DNA from: Didymodactylos carnosus
Lineage: Eukaryota; Rotifera; Eurotatoria; Philodinida; Philodinidae
DNA length: 64,000 bases
Direction: 5' to 3'
NCBI GenBank assembly: GCA_905250885.1
Contig: CAJNOQ010000065.1
Coordinates: 21,348 to 85,347, forward strand
Of this stretch, positions 20,182 through 34,351 are shown in pieces. A program made the translations under genes and the position numbers. Under the pieces are notes generated by a model. That model was not told the origin of the DNA and did not search any database. It saw only the letters and a list, made by a program, of their open reading frames with translations. Position 1 is the stretch's first letter; each line of letters opens with the position of its first letter.

Positions 20182-22973
20182 ATGTTTTATTTAAATTCTT
20201 TATCACGATGTACACTAGCATCAGTTCGACAATGTTTTTTGAAATATTCCTCTGTTCGAACTAATTATTTTTTACTGTAAGTATAAATGAATATCTTCTT
20301 TTTTTTTCTTCTTCTAATCATACTCTACTAATTGTTCTTGCATTATTGTCTCTAGTCTACCTGAAACACCTCCAAGAATAGAGGGAAATGATTTATTATT
20401 TACCGTTGATACATTTCCGTCTTATAACGAAGCTAATACAAGTATTTTAATAAGTGGTGCACTACGTTTGTGTACAGAAACGGATACTGAGATTGATTTA
20501 CACATTGAAAAATTAGCCAATGGTATGTATTAGCTGACTAATTAATAAATAGAACGTGTAATTATTTAATGAATACGATTTAGACTCTCTACTTGATTCG
20601 ATCAATGCTAAACCAACATTTGAATCAATATTTCATCCAATTGAAGAGTTTAGCGTAGCATTTGAAACAGCATTTTGTACAATTAGACAATTATCCCTAG
20701 TCAATAAAAGTGTTGTCAAAGATTTATATTCAAAGGTTAATTATTACTTTAAATTTTTTAGTATGAACGTTCTAATTAAATGTTGTTATTTTTAGTTTGA
20801 AACTCATTTTTCTAATATTCGAGAAGAACGTTTTCAAAATATAAATCTTTTTAATCTTATACAGGCAAGAACAGGCATGGATAAAAAAAGATTACAAAAT
20901 TCTATTTTAACAACTATAATATGTTGTTTTTTCTCTTCAAGGATCTGAATAATGATCAAAACCGTCCTCCACTAAGTGATTGGCAACAAACATTAGTAAA
21001 TTTATATTTGTTAAATGGGAAACTTGCATTATGTCATGGAACATTTGTAGAACGTGAACGTTTACGTTTGGTACAGGGAAAACTTGGACAATATCGAACA
21101 AATTATTTGTAAGTGATATGATTTTATTCTTGCTCGTAAATAATTAGAAATATTATATTTTAATGATCAATCTACTGACTCTTTTATTTAGACAAAAAGT
21201 TCTTTATGCCACCAAAAAATTTACTCATATTGAAAGTGATGTATTTGCAGTTGAAACATTACCATTTCACATTAAACAACGTCTTGCTATTGATAAGTAA
21301 GATAAATAAATGAAATAATATTTTTTATTCATCTATTCTATTTATTATGTTAGAGCGAATCCTGAACGTGGTCCATGGAAAATTGATTTATCTGATCAAA
21401 CCTTTCATGCAATGATGACCTATTGTAGTAATCGTGAATTACGAAAAGCCCTTTTCGAAGCCTATTATGGTCGTGCATCACCCACAGTGGACAGACATGA
21501 GAGAAATGTTGAAAATGTTGTAGAGATAGGTAAACGTCGAAGACAAATTAGTAAATGTCTTGGTTATTCATGTTATTCCGATATGATATTACAATCAAAT
21601 ATGGCTCGTACAAAAGAAAATGTTCAAGATTTTATTGAAACTGTTCGTTCAAAATTAAAACCTGTTCATGATGAAGAAATTCGACAGTTAACTAATTATG
21701 CTCAATCAAAATCAAATAAAGCAACAGCTAAAGATTTAAATCAATTAAAAATGTATGATATTGCTTACTGGCGACAACGACAATGTCAAGAACAATATTT
21801 ATCATCCGTTGATCAATTAACAATCAGTAGACATTTTTCATATGAACATGTGTTGAAAGGACTATTTACATTTGTTAAACATTTATTTGATGTCGATTTT
21901 GAGCTGACAAATGATATTATTGACGAAAATAAATGGCATCCATCTGTACAAGTATTTAAATGTTTGGAAAATGATTCTATAATTGGCTATCTATTTGTTG
22001 ATACTTATGCAAGACCAGGTGAAAAATCAGAGTTTGTATGGGGTGGTACAGGAAGAGGTTAGTGAATGAGTATCTATTGAACTTACTAATCATCTAACAT
22101 ATCATTCTTCTAACTAGATCTCTGCCAAAGACTTAATATTTTACCAATAGCCTATTTGAATTTAAGTTTACATCATATTGATGGTGCTGTTACTTTATTA
22201 ACTACTGAGCAATTAAAAGAACTCTTCTTTTCGGTATGATACGATTAATGTTTTATTTCATTATGTTTAATGTTCGTTTTTTTTATAGTTTGGACGTGTT
22301 TTACAAGTATTACTAACAAAATCTCAAAATCATGAATTATCTGGTGTTAGAAATATAGAATCAGATGCTTTGGATATTGTACCCTATTTCATGTTACAAT
22401 GGTTATATGATGGATCAATATTATCATACATAAGTGAAGATATAAACACGAAACAATTGTTAAAACAAGATATGTTTGATACAGTATTTCGAAAAGTCAA
22501 TCAACATATGATAACACATGATATTTTAAGACAATTATATCTAAGTGCATATGATTTAGAAATACATACAAATTGTACAAATTATGTAGATGCTATGAGA
22601 AAGTTATGGCCATTATTTACATCGATACCATTGCATAATAGAGATTTTCATCCATGTAGTTTTCAACAGATTTATTGTGAACATGATGCATCCAGTTATT
22701 ATTCACATAATTGGTCAGAAATGATTGCATGTGATTTGTTCAATGCATTCAAAGAACATCAAAATGATGAACAAATAAAAACATTAGGAAAAAGGTTTAT
22801 ATACATTTTTTCTCTCCATTTCAATGATTAGTATGTTGTTATTTTTTTTGAATAGATTTCGTGACACGATACTGGCACGTGGAGGTTCGATTAGTATGAG
22901 AGAATTATTTCGTGAATTCCGTGGACGTGAACCAATTTACGACCATTATATCCAAAAAAGTTTAGAAAAATAG
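20182..22973 (+). CDS. Oligopeptidase A-like M3 family protein lacking the zinc site (pseudopeptidase)
   Basis: Ten exons: 20182-20276, 20356-20522, 20584-20735, 20796-20864, 20942-21108, 21192-21296, 21354-22057, 22118-22233, 22289-22794, 22856-22973; 732 residues, normal for M3A oligopeptidases. Family evidence runs the whole length: NPERGPWKIDLSD, YCSNRELRKALFEAYYGRAS, DIAYWRQRQ, LPIAYLNLSL, and C-terminal ILARGGS with FREFRGREP. Where active members have LFHEFGHGLH, this protein reads LFFSFGRVLQ across the exon 8/9 junction (22233|22289). Both zinc-binding His and the catalytic Glu are replaced, and the downstream Glu ligand appears to be Asp (DALDIVPYF). No stop or frameshift is present, so it is probably an expressed non-catalytic protein. 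The first 31 residues are basic with no acidic residue, suggesting mitochondrial import. Intron 4 (20865-20941) uses a GC donor. Confidence 0.9.
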
Positions 22974-24649
22974 ACTGTCCAGCTATTTTTTTGTTATTTG
23001 TGTTTTATAATAACTTGGTATTTCTTAGTAAACTTTTTAAATAACGTTAATGAACGTAAGATCGGAATGTTGTTTGTCAAAAGGACAATTCGTATTTAAT
23101 TTTAGTATGTTGTATCAATCATCGGCCTATTGATCTATTTAACATCTTACAGCTTCACAATTGTTTGAATTAAAGAAAAATAGAGATGATTTTTATACCT
23201 TTTTATAATTTCAAAAACAAAAATAAGAGAATGGACAAGAGTAAAGTACTGCGTTTGTATTTCATTCATACTAAATGACAATTTGTACGAAACGAACATG
23301 AACTACATCAATAAAAGACTGAATGAAATCTCTTTCTTTTTATTTTCTATAGGTGGATTAAGTATGGATTAAGCCCTTCATTTATGAATTAATATAACTT
23401 GTCACTTAGCATGAATGAATTGTTATCACACAGAATAGACAGAGGATAAAAGAAAAAAATTTAAAAAAATAATCATTAGGAGGAAATGAATATGGCTCAT
23501 TCTTCCAGCATTTATTTCAATCTTTTGATTATCAGTAAGACATAAGGATGAAAATATAAATGAATTCGATCATGGATTTTTGAAACAAAATCGAATAAAA
23601 ATACAGGTGTAGAACAAGAGAGGTCAACGTTAAAAAAACCAAAGTGAGACAAATTTTGAAAAATAAGGGACATAGGAGGAGAAACGTTCTAGAAAAGAAA
23701 CAGAATAAGTAAGCAGTTTTCTCTTCACATGTGATTGAGAAAGTATAAAAACGTTTAAATCGGTGAACATAAATCATGTCCAAAATTAATTTTTTCAAAT
23801 AAAAAAAATCTTTTTTAAAAAATTCGACGGGCCTAGATTCAGACGTTTTTTATGAAATTTTTTATTCGAGAATCAATATATGTTAGATATATCATTCGAT
23901 GCAATTTTTTGAGTAGATGATAAATCTACTGTTCATATTACACTTTTTTCCAAAAAGTCTTAAAAATCCATTGCTGTCTTTTTATTGTTATTTGTAGTAG
24001 TAATATATATTTAAAGAGAATGATTAAATGTATAAAACTTTTTTTATTGTTATGCCTATATTCATGGCTAATCTTATATATATTTATAAATCTCTTGATT
24101 ATTTTAAAATTAATGAATGAATATTATCGTAACTAATATGTTCGATTTACTGGCTCATACCTAAGTATGCTCATACTCACTGAAAATGAAGATCTGTAAT
24201 TCTACATTAATTATGATATCTATATCAACGTCTAAATATCCACCATTATATGTCTTGACTAATGGCTATTAGAAGAATATTTTAAAAGGTAAAAAACGCA
24301 AAAAATCTCTGAAAAGGGACAGATATTTCGGAGGACTAAAAGTTCGAATGTGAGTTTGGAGTCCCATTTGTGAGAGAACAATTGGTGATCGTGTATAGAA
24401 CAAAAGATCACTATGAAGCGACCGATCATTTACTTTCGAGAGATGGGACAACTTTTCTCTGTCGTTCAATCAATATGACAGTGTATTTCTAGTGATCACA
24501 TTTTATTTACGCCAACTTTTTTAGTTATTTTGATACACTAATTTTCGAAAAGTTGGATAAAAGACTAGACTAAAAAATCAAAACTGTACAACAGATGATG
24601 TGAGCATGGAAAGGACGGCATCAATGAAAAACAAAAAAATTGTATTACA
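22974..24649. other. Convergent intergenic region
   Basis: Lies between the plus-strand M3-family gene and the minus-strand potassium channel gene, so it holds the 3' ends of both. It is AT-rich with poly-T and poly-A runs. No coding, RNA or repeat boundary was recognised. Confidence 0.5.
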
Positions 24650-27475
24650 TCAAATGACATCAGTCAATCTTCTTGCATTAGTTTTTTCATCGATCCGACT
24701 TATAATTGATGTGAATTTACTTAACGTTTGTTCAATTACTGTTAAACGATCTTGTACACCTTTTAACTGATCACTGATCGTTAATGGTTGTTGTTCAATA
24801 TGTAGTTGGTGGTGTTGTTGAGTAAATCGCACCGACCTTGAACGATTGCTTTTTCGAAATGCATCTGATGTTGACTCACGATCTAACGAAGCACCTCCAA
24901 GAGTTGTATCAAGTCTCAAAAATAAAATATAATTCGCTAATAAAATTTTTCCGATCAGTCTACTTTTGTAGTCGACAATTGACACAATGATACTCATTCT
25001 TCTAAACGTGATGTTGACTAAGTCCTTCATTCAACTGAGAGATATGAAGATAAATATACTACTCAAAACTACTAATTTTCTTCCGGTGGTAATGAAGAAA
25101 AGCAAATAAGCTAACTTTTTGATCAAAGACAAATATATACCTTCGTTGTAATTCTTTCAGTTTAATCATAATAGCTTGATTATCTTCAACTGTTTGTTTA
25201 GCAATTTCAGTCATATCTGTCGGTTTACGTACTTCCTAATGACGATAAAAAAAACGAATTAATGAAAATAGAAAAAACAAAGAACAAAATCATCTTACCT
25301 GAAACTTACGTCTTGCAACAAAAAACTTCATTTGTCTTATAACTCGAATAGCTTGTTTGAATCTGTCCGGTAAACTATAAAAAAAGAAATATGATTATAG
25401 ACTTGAACAAAGTGATCTATATACTATTTTATTTACTCGTCAACGATTGCCGTTGATTGTCTTGTGCCAAGTAGCAGTTGTTGAGTAGCAGCATCTGCAT
25501 CTGTTCGAATTAAAATCTTGAATAAGTAATTATTATTTGTTGAAGGAAAAAGTTCAAAATTTAATAAATCATTATCGTTACCTAAATTGTGGAAAATTGA
25601 ACGCCTCTGTCGTAATGGCGGAATATTACGTGAAATTAATAATGATCGGTTTGCTGAAATTAAAATAATTGATTGATCAATAAGAATTAAAACAATGTAA
25701 ACAAATATATTTACCTAGCTGAGGATCTACTAGTTTGTATAATCTCCAAGTTGCATTATTTGCAGTCAAATTGGTTGTAGCATGAACTCTCCAAGCAGCC
25801 TGAAGCATAGTGCGCTCGTTTAAGAAAAAGATCACGCAAATTGTCTATACATATTCTACTACCTGAATAAGAGATGCACTAGCTGGATACTGTTTATGAT
25901 AAAGTTTTTGACGTTCTTTTTGTTGAACATGTAGTGCAAAACCAGAACCTAATATTCCCTGAAACAGAAAGAGTTAGTATCAGCTATTTATTAAAGCTAA
26001 CGAAAAGACAAGAAACAACGTTTCCTTGTTTACTAGCAACATTTAGACACTTACTGCAGGTAAAGCGAAGAATGCAATGCCAATTATACTCAAACATGCT
26101 GTGATAATTCGACCAGGCCCTAGAGTTACGTTGTAACAACATTTGAAACATTGCTACAATTGTTTAAAAGATCAAAAACATACATGTATGAGGTGTTTTA
26201 TCGCCGTATCCAATCTAAATAATACGCAATGAAAAGTGACAATTAACATTCTAAAAATATTAGTTTCGGCTTACTGTAGCTACTGTGACAATTCCGAACC
26301 ATAAGGCATCGGCATACGACTCAAATGGACGATGACCGTCTGGCATTTTAAAATCTCTTTCCGCTATATAAATCAGATAAGCTGTAAAAATAAGGAACAC
26401 AAATCCCATATACATTGTGGTAATTAACTCCTGTAAAGGTTGAATAAACATTTTGTTAATTTCTTTAAATAGATTCATTATTAGCCTTACTATTCGATGC
26501 ATATAGGCAACTGTTATAAGTAGTTTCCAACTGTGTGCATGTCTATCAACGTGTAACATTCGAAGTATTTGAAAGAATCGAATGATCCTAAAAGGGAAAA
26601 AAAGAGATAAATACATATTAAAAAACAAAAAAATTCATTCTACCTTAATGCTGGGGCTGCCATAACCGTATTAGCGCTACCTAATTTGCCCGTCATATGA
26701 AAAGCAATCACTGACGAAGAAGCAACTATGACAAATAGATCTATTATAGAAAACAAACAAAATCAGTTGCCATCAAATATATAACTATAGATAAATATAT
26801 AATTGTTTCACTTACCAACCATACTTATTGGAGTTTTGATGAAAAGTAACCGCCCTATCCATCCTTTAAATTTGGCTCTAGCTCCGGATGACCATACTCT
26901 TACTACATATTCTGTAGCAAAAAATATCAATAACGTTATTTCCTATAAATAACAAAACGTCCAATTATATTGGCCATTTTCGAGAAGATAAAACATTTGA
27001 CATACAACATAGATGAATTTATTTGTTATTTTTTCTTCATATTCACTAATTGTACATACAACACCAATAACAAGACAAAACAGAACAGCAAGAAAACTAA
27101 ATTAAACAAAACAGGTAATCAGTTGACTTCGTCGGTATAAAAAGTATAAAGGTATAAATAACAGACGATTGTGCAAGTGTACTAGTGTGTGGTATTATGG
27201 AGATATGTAACATGCAGTCTGCAGAAAATGAGCACGCAGCAGACGAACAATAGCCTTAACTTACATTTCGATTTTGATTTACTAAAAGAGAACAATCACT
27301 TTTTCTCAATTTTAAGGATAATAATTTATTGATAAAAAGGGGATGACGGCACAGAATATCAAATTAAAAATACTTACATTGAAAAATGATAAAAAAAACA
27401 GCACCATCCAGCTGGTCGTTCCAAAAAATTATAGATTTTCTTTTGTAAAACCTTGATATCAACAGACTGTCCCAT
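24650..27475 (-). CDS. KCNQ: KCNQ-type voltage-gated potassium channel
   Basis: Fifteen exons from 27378-27475 down to 24650-24914 (others: 27006-27096, 26816-26942, 26644-26740, 26491-26587, 26275-26430, 26184-26214, 26055-26119, 25863-25958, 25715-25799, 25582-25653, 25437-25500, 25299-25374, 25141-25235); 504 residues. The protein forms a tetrameric Kv7 channel in the plasma membrane. Seen: [19 protein letters not shown] before S1, [15 protein letters not shown]3 [14 protein letters not shown]4 [21 protein letters not shown]5, and the pore with [20 protein letters not shown]. The conserved GYGD filter is complete. S6 ends [17 protein letters not shown]. The cytosolic tail has helix A ([12 protein letters not shown]), helix B ([20 protein letters not shown]) for calmodulin, and a coiled coil (KLKELQRR and [14 protein letters not shown]). 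It is shorter than vertebrate KCNQs. Confidence 0.96.
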
Positions 27476-28547
27476 TGTTTATCTGTTGTCAATTTGACGT
27501 GAAAATAATGACACTCATTTTACATATTGTATGATATTACAAATATTGAATCGCAAAAGCAAAATCTAAACACAAATCAGTACGCTTTCAGAAAAAAAAA
27601 GCCAACACAGTTGTTCTTCTTGTTTTGAAAGTGCATATAGCAAGGCATATAGTGTTTTATCTAGCAGAGCTGTTAAAATTAGTAGAATTAATTACTCTTA
27701 TTTAAGCAATATCTAGGCAAAGAAAATAAGCCAGCAATCAATCAGTAAATATAACGATGTATACATTCTCGATTACTACAGAAATAGATGTGGAAAAGAC
27801 CCAAATAGTTACTTTAGTTCACAAATTTGCTATTTTAATTGATACATTAAATGACGACTGCATGCAACCGAAATAAATATTGTACAGCTGATACAATGTA
27901 AAAAGAAAGTGACATGACATTTTCTTCTAGTGAAGTGTGAGTATTCTACGTCCAAATGAGAGATTTACAAACCAACTCGACGGTTGGGAAACGCGTACAA
28001 ACTTTACATGTATGAGTCGACTTGAATAAGGGTAAACCGTACTAATGTGTATCTCTATTTTAGATAACACATTTTTTGTATTTTTCTGTTAAATGTATAT
28101 TCATATTTTTATCTTCCTTAAAACCTTAGATATTTTTATTTATCTTACATGGTTTTTTAATTATTATTGCCAAATGGAAATATATTGGAATAGCTTTACA
28201 TTACAAAAAAGAATGATAAAAACATAATTATATTCCAATTATACATGATAAATACTTGTTTCTAGGCACATACGTCAAAATTCAATCTGTAAGAGATGAA
28301 TATAAATTGTATGAAAGAAAAGAGAGAATTGAAGCTCATCGTCGAATGTTTATTTTTTATACAAATTCATATTTTTTTCCACTTGCTTTTGATTACAAAC
28401 ACAGAAAAAAATGTTAGAAACTGAAATGAACATAGACAGAAAACAGAAAAACATAAGCACATACGTACACAACCACACACACTCACACACACACGAAAAA
28501 AAAACGCATAAACTTAGTAACAGGAACAACCTTCTTGCTGTATCACA
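27476..28547. other. KCNQ upstream / UBL4A downstream region
   Basis: Non-coding. It holds the 5' flank of the KCNQ gene and the 3' flank of the ubiquitin-like gene, both on the minus strand. A short CA-rich microsatellite lies at about 28469-28498. No other feature was recognised. Confidence 0.5.
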
Positions 28548-29145
28548 TCATAATGTTTCACTAACACGATCAGCACATAGTTTTTCAATATCATCCAAAC
28601 TGAGTTGATCAACAACATTTTTTAATTCCTACAAAAGTACAATGAATATCAGACACATTTTTTACAAATTTTTAGATTTACTAACAGTGTGAAATGCAGT
28701 TAATAATGCTTCGGTATCATGAGGATCCAACCATTTTGTTGCGACTGCTCGTAAATTATTCATTAATGGCGATTGCTCATTATGTTGACTATTGCCACTA
28801 TTATTTTGCCTGTTGTTTATTTGATCTGTTGTTGTCGTTTGAGATGGAAGTGAATAATTTTTACTTACAATTAAATGTAATTTTGTACCTTCAATAACGT
28901 CATAGTCATGTAAAACAGAGCCGTCTAATAATGGTTTTCCTTTGAGTACTAATTTTTGTTGATTAACGGGTACATTCAATTGATAGGCAAGTCGTGATTT
29001 AATTTCTGAAACAGAATCCAATGGTGATACCTTAAATAAACGCAAAAAAAAAGGTACAGTTTTAATTTATGAAAAGATTGAAAACTTTATATACTTCAAG
29101 TTTTGTTTCTGTTCCTCCATTAAGAAGTTTTATATAAATAAACAT
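28548..29145 (-). CDS. UBL4A: Ubiquitin-like protein 4A (GET pathway)
   Basis: Three exons, 29095-29145, 28686-29030 and 28548-28628, give 158 residues, close to the 157 of human UBL4A. With BAG6 and GET4 this protein hands tail-anchored membrane proteins to the targeting ATPase in the cytosol; that role is taken from the family. An N-terminal ubiquitin fold (1-75) carries MFIYIKLLNGG, LNVPVNQQKLVLKGKPL and DYDVIEGTKLHLIV. A Ser/Gln/Asn-rich linker follows. The C-terminal domain has LDPHDTEALLTAFHT and LSLDDIEKLCADRVSETL, matching the UBL4A C-terminal (TUGS) domain. The chain ends without a Gly-Gly, so it is not a conjugated modifier. Confidence 0.9.
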
Positions 29146-29882
29146 GATGGTACGCTACTATATCTAAAAATAGAAGATAAAACATATTTAATTTGAAATC
29201 TAATTCAATAGTTATGTGTTTAAGAATAATAGTTAGGGCAAATTCTTGTATACACCGTGCTATTTTAAGAATATTTGTTCATCTCTGTTGCGCTGAACAT
29301 CGACTAGATCGGACAAAAACCATGTTTTTCAAAAAGCGTTAGTAACCATTAACCGACGACTGGAATATATTAAGCATTTTGGTACCATCTCAAACGTGCA
29401 ACGGTTAAATGATGCTCCAAGATCTTTTTTTCTCTGTTCTCACGTAATAATTCAACGGTGTGTATTAAATAGAATTTATAAGATAGACGAGAATTGCATG
29501 TATTTTATTTTGGACTAAAAAATGTATCTATAACATTATAAGGCCGAAAAAACAGCCTTCCGATAGCCACCCTGCGTTATTCTGCTCGATGTAACGAAAA
29601 GAAAGATTGTAATAGAAACATATGATATAAAAATAACAAATAAATTGTAAGAAAAAACAATGTTTTCAATACGTCAAAATGGAAAAGAAAATGCGGTTAT
29701 AGTCAAAATAAATTGCAGGTCTAAGATAGAATAGACGAAGATAGAAGCATTAAAAAAAGAGAAAACTTATAAAGAATGTTGTAAACAAAGGAAGCACGAG
29801 AAAAAAATTATCGTGCAACATTAATTAGTCAAATCACATAAAGTAAAGAGTACAATTTGTTCGAACATAAAATTACACTTGT
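29146..29882. other. Intergenic region between two minus-strand genes
   Basis: Holds the UBL4A upstream region and the kinase gene 3' UTR. Nothing further was recognised. Confidence 0.5.
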
Positions 29883-31659
<1,777 letters not shown>

Positions 31660-32180
31660 ATATATAAAGTTAAGTCGCAAATAATTCCTATCGACTCATA
31701 TTCTTTGCTATAAAATTAATTTTCAGATATAATGAAAACAAATAGTTGTCATAAACGTCAGGACGCCACCAGAATAGAACTGAGTCATAACAGGAAATTG
31801 TTCTCTCATCCATATGATATTCAGTGGTAATACACATGGATAGAAATATTTTGTAAAGAAATCAACAGAAATAATGTTATAGTATATAGTGTCTTAATAA
31901 AACAATTTAATTTTAACCTCCATATAGATCGAAGATCATGATATAACTAAATTAAAATCTCCCAATGGAAACTACAACTCTTCAATCGTTCGGAAAATTT
32001 ATTATTTTTGTTTTCAGGTAGCTTTCAATATTCAGTGCAGTAGAGACCAGAGACGGATAAAACGCAGTTTTCGAACGTCTTGTCTCGTAATGTTTTCGTT
32101 TCGTATCGAAAAACATTTGAAAAAGATAACCATTTCATCTCGTGTAAAGGAACTTGCCATCATTCCATCTATGTGCGCTT

Positions 32181-32380
32181 ATCACATCAAAAATACAAAA
32201 ACTAAATGGAAAAAGAAATAAAAGTTTCTTCGCGCTTCTGTAATCAGTTTTTGAGATGTTCTTAGCTACAAACGGCGAGTCGAGAAAGGACGAATTTCGT
32301 CTAATCTCGTTTCACCAAATAATTCAAATTTATTTCAATTTGTCTCCTTTTGTGAAATTTCGTGAGACCAGATCGTCTGC
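32181..32380 (+). repeat. Dispersed repeat, copy 2
   Basis: Aligns with the reverse complement of 9484-9690 over about 200 bp. TCTCGTTTC and CGAGAC words are enriched here and just upstream (TGTCTCGTAATG, TTTCGTTTCGTATCG). The sequence TAGAGACCAGAGACGG at 32041 resembles the hAT-like ends at 36752 and 63593, and CAGAGTTCGGCAGACG (complement, about 32378-32393) could be the opposite end. No target duplication was found. Confidence 0.75.
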
Positions 32381-33590
32381 CGAACTCTGCATCGAATATT
32401 TCGTCAACTACCTGATCTAGGCTAATATAAAAATACCCGATTTAATAAATTCCGCTGAAATGGCGTTTGCGCTAGCATTGTGAATGTGCCACGCGTATCT
32501 TTCGAAATTTGATCTGCATGATATTCCTCAGTAGTAGCTCAAATTTATGGCTCTCAGTGAATATTTAAGGTTAGGCAAAATTGTGATAGATTCTCAGCAG
32601 AAGTACGTGTAAACCAGCAAACCATAATAGAAAACCGATGAAACATTCTTACTTTTTTGATGTCGGCGTTTTAGCAGTCATTTTTGATAACCAATAATTT
32701 TCTTTTAAATCGACGAGTAATGTTGTGTTAATCAAAAAGAAAGTAGGAGAATACAACGCTTTTAAATTCAACAAAATTGTCGAAACGTTTGATTGAAAAC
32801 AGTAATAATGAGTAAAATGGTACTATCAAGAGAAAAAATGCAAAAAACTTGAAGTTAGCTTCTACAGCATTAAAAAATTGAAAATTTTCGCGTTCGTACA
32901 TGTTGTAACCATGAAAATTTACTGTACATTTAACGGTACTCAATTCAACCACGTAACATAATCAAACGCTGCTTAAAAATCTTGAGTTCACTCAGAAGCT
33001 CGTTTATTTACATGAAAGGACAAAAATTAGAGCGACAAATCATATGATATGGATAATCTGTTATAAATGATCTTGAACTTTTACAAGCTCTTGACTTGAA
33101 ACTACGGCATGGCTGTTTAGTTCAAGATATCTATTTATTTTTTGTGTACGAAAGAAAGATTTTTGTTATTTGATACAAATAGCTACCAATCATATTACGC
33201 CTTTTCATACCATTTCTATCACAACCATATAGGATATCACATGAGTTGGATTTCATAGAGCATTTTCTTGCGTTTAATTTGCGCTCAGAACAGACCAATA
33301 CTAGGCGAATATATAACAGTGACCCAAAATATGACACTAAATATAAACCGTAAGACCTATGTAGAAATTCGAAAAAAACTTGAATTACAATATCAATACT
33401 TATATTTGTCTCACAGTAAACTGTCTTTCTCATAGTTTTGACCTAATCGATCAAAAAACTATAGCGGTCCCATTGAACGTAGAACTATTATTAAAAGATG
33501 ATATAAAAAGTAAGATTAACATATGTGATTAATAATTTGTTTGTCTGATGGCATTTTCTTTGCTTTCAGTGCAAACTGTCACCAAAAAAT

Positions 33591-33618
33591 AAAAAAGGCT
33601 CTAACTTTAGCCTTTTTT
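33591..33618. other. Short A/T-tailed hairpin
   Basis: AAAAAAGGCT and AGCCTTTTTT form a perfect 10-bp stem around an 8-base loop. It superficially resembles an intrinsic terminator, but this is eukaryotic DNA and no transcript is evident. It is most likely a chance or repeat-derived structure. Confidence 0.4.
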
Positions 33619-34351
33619 TAGAATGATTCTGAGTTAAATGTGAATGAAAGAGGAAAAAAAATCAATGGCTGAACATTTCATATGATTATGAATCAACACG
33701 TCAAATCGTCCAAGATCGTCAAAAGAAAACGATCACCAACATCAAAAATTTACGTTGATGATTCAACCAATTAGAACAAACAAAAGGCAAAAAGATTAAA
33801 TGTGAAAATAGATGTAAAGAAGCAGTTTCTACTTTATGTCGATGAAGTTTGGTATTGTCACAGCGACTATTATGAAGAAATAGCTGATGCTGAACGTTGT
33901 TCGAGATGGGTATACAATATTTGTCGTATTTAACTAGTTTTTTCAACCGACACAATCATTTGATTTTATAACTGTATTGATATGTATAAAAAAAATGAGT
34001 AAACAAGAATGAAAATAACAGTAAACAATCGTATGTATGTGAGAACACCCAGTAAAGGTTAAATAGATACTTATTCAGTAATAAAAAGTTGTTTTTCTTC
34101 TTTGTTTTCAAAAAACCGTTACACTCGATATACGTGAACAATCAGATTAAGTAACAACTGTCAATTTTTTCATATTTTGTTCATGTCTATACGCATTTTT
34201 AGTAAAAACATATAGTAACAAAAACTCTTTCAGTGATTCTCGTACGAGTTTCCTTCAGGCTTTGTATACTGTGTCAGAGCCATGAACAGTAGAGATCGTG
34301 AGAAACGCTGCTTAGTACTGATTTATATCAAGTGTTCTAGATATATAAATA

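Larger units (their letters stand above)
31660..34351. other. 2.7-kb divergent intergenic region
   Basis: Lies between the start of the minus-strand kinase and the plus-strand acylglycerol kinase, so both promoters lie here. It contains a dispersed repeat copy (32181-32380, perhaps extending from about 32041) and a small hairpin at 33591-33618. Open frames are short and without motifs. Confidence 0.55.

Noticed and set aside
33591-33618. Rho-independent-type terminator
   Set aside because: The window is eukaryotic and no transcript ends there by any other evidence; kept only as a hairpin.
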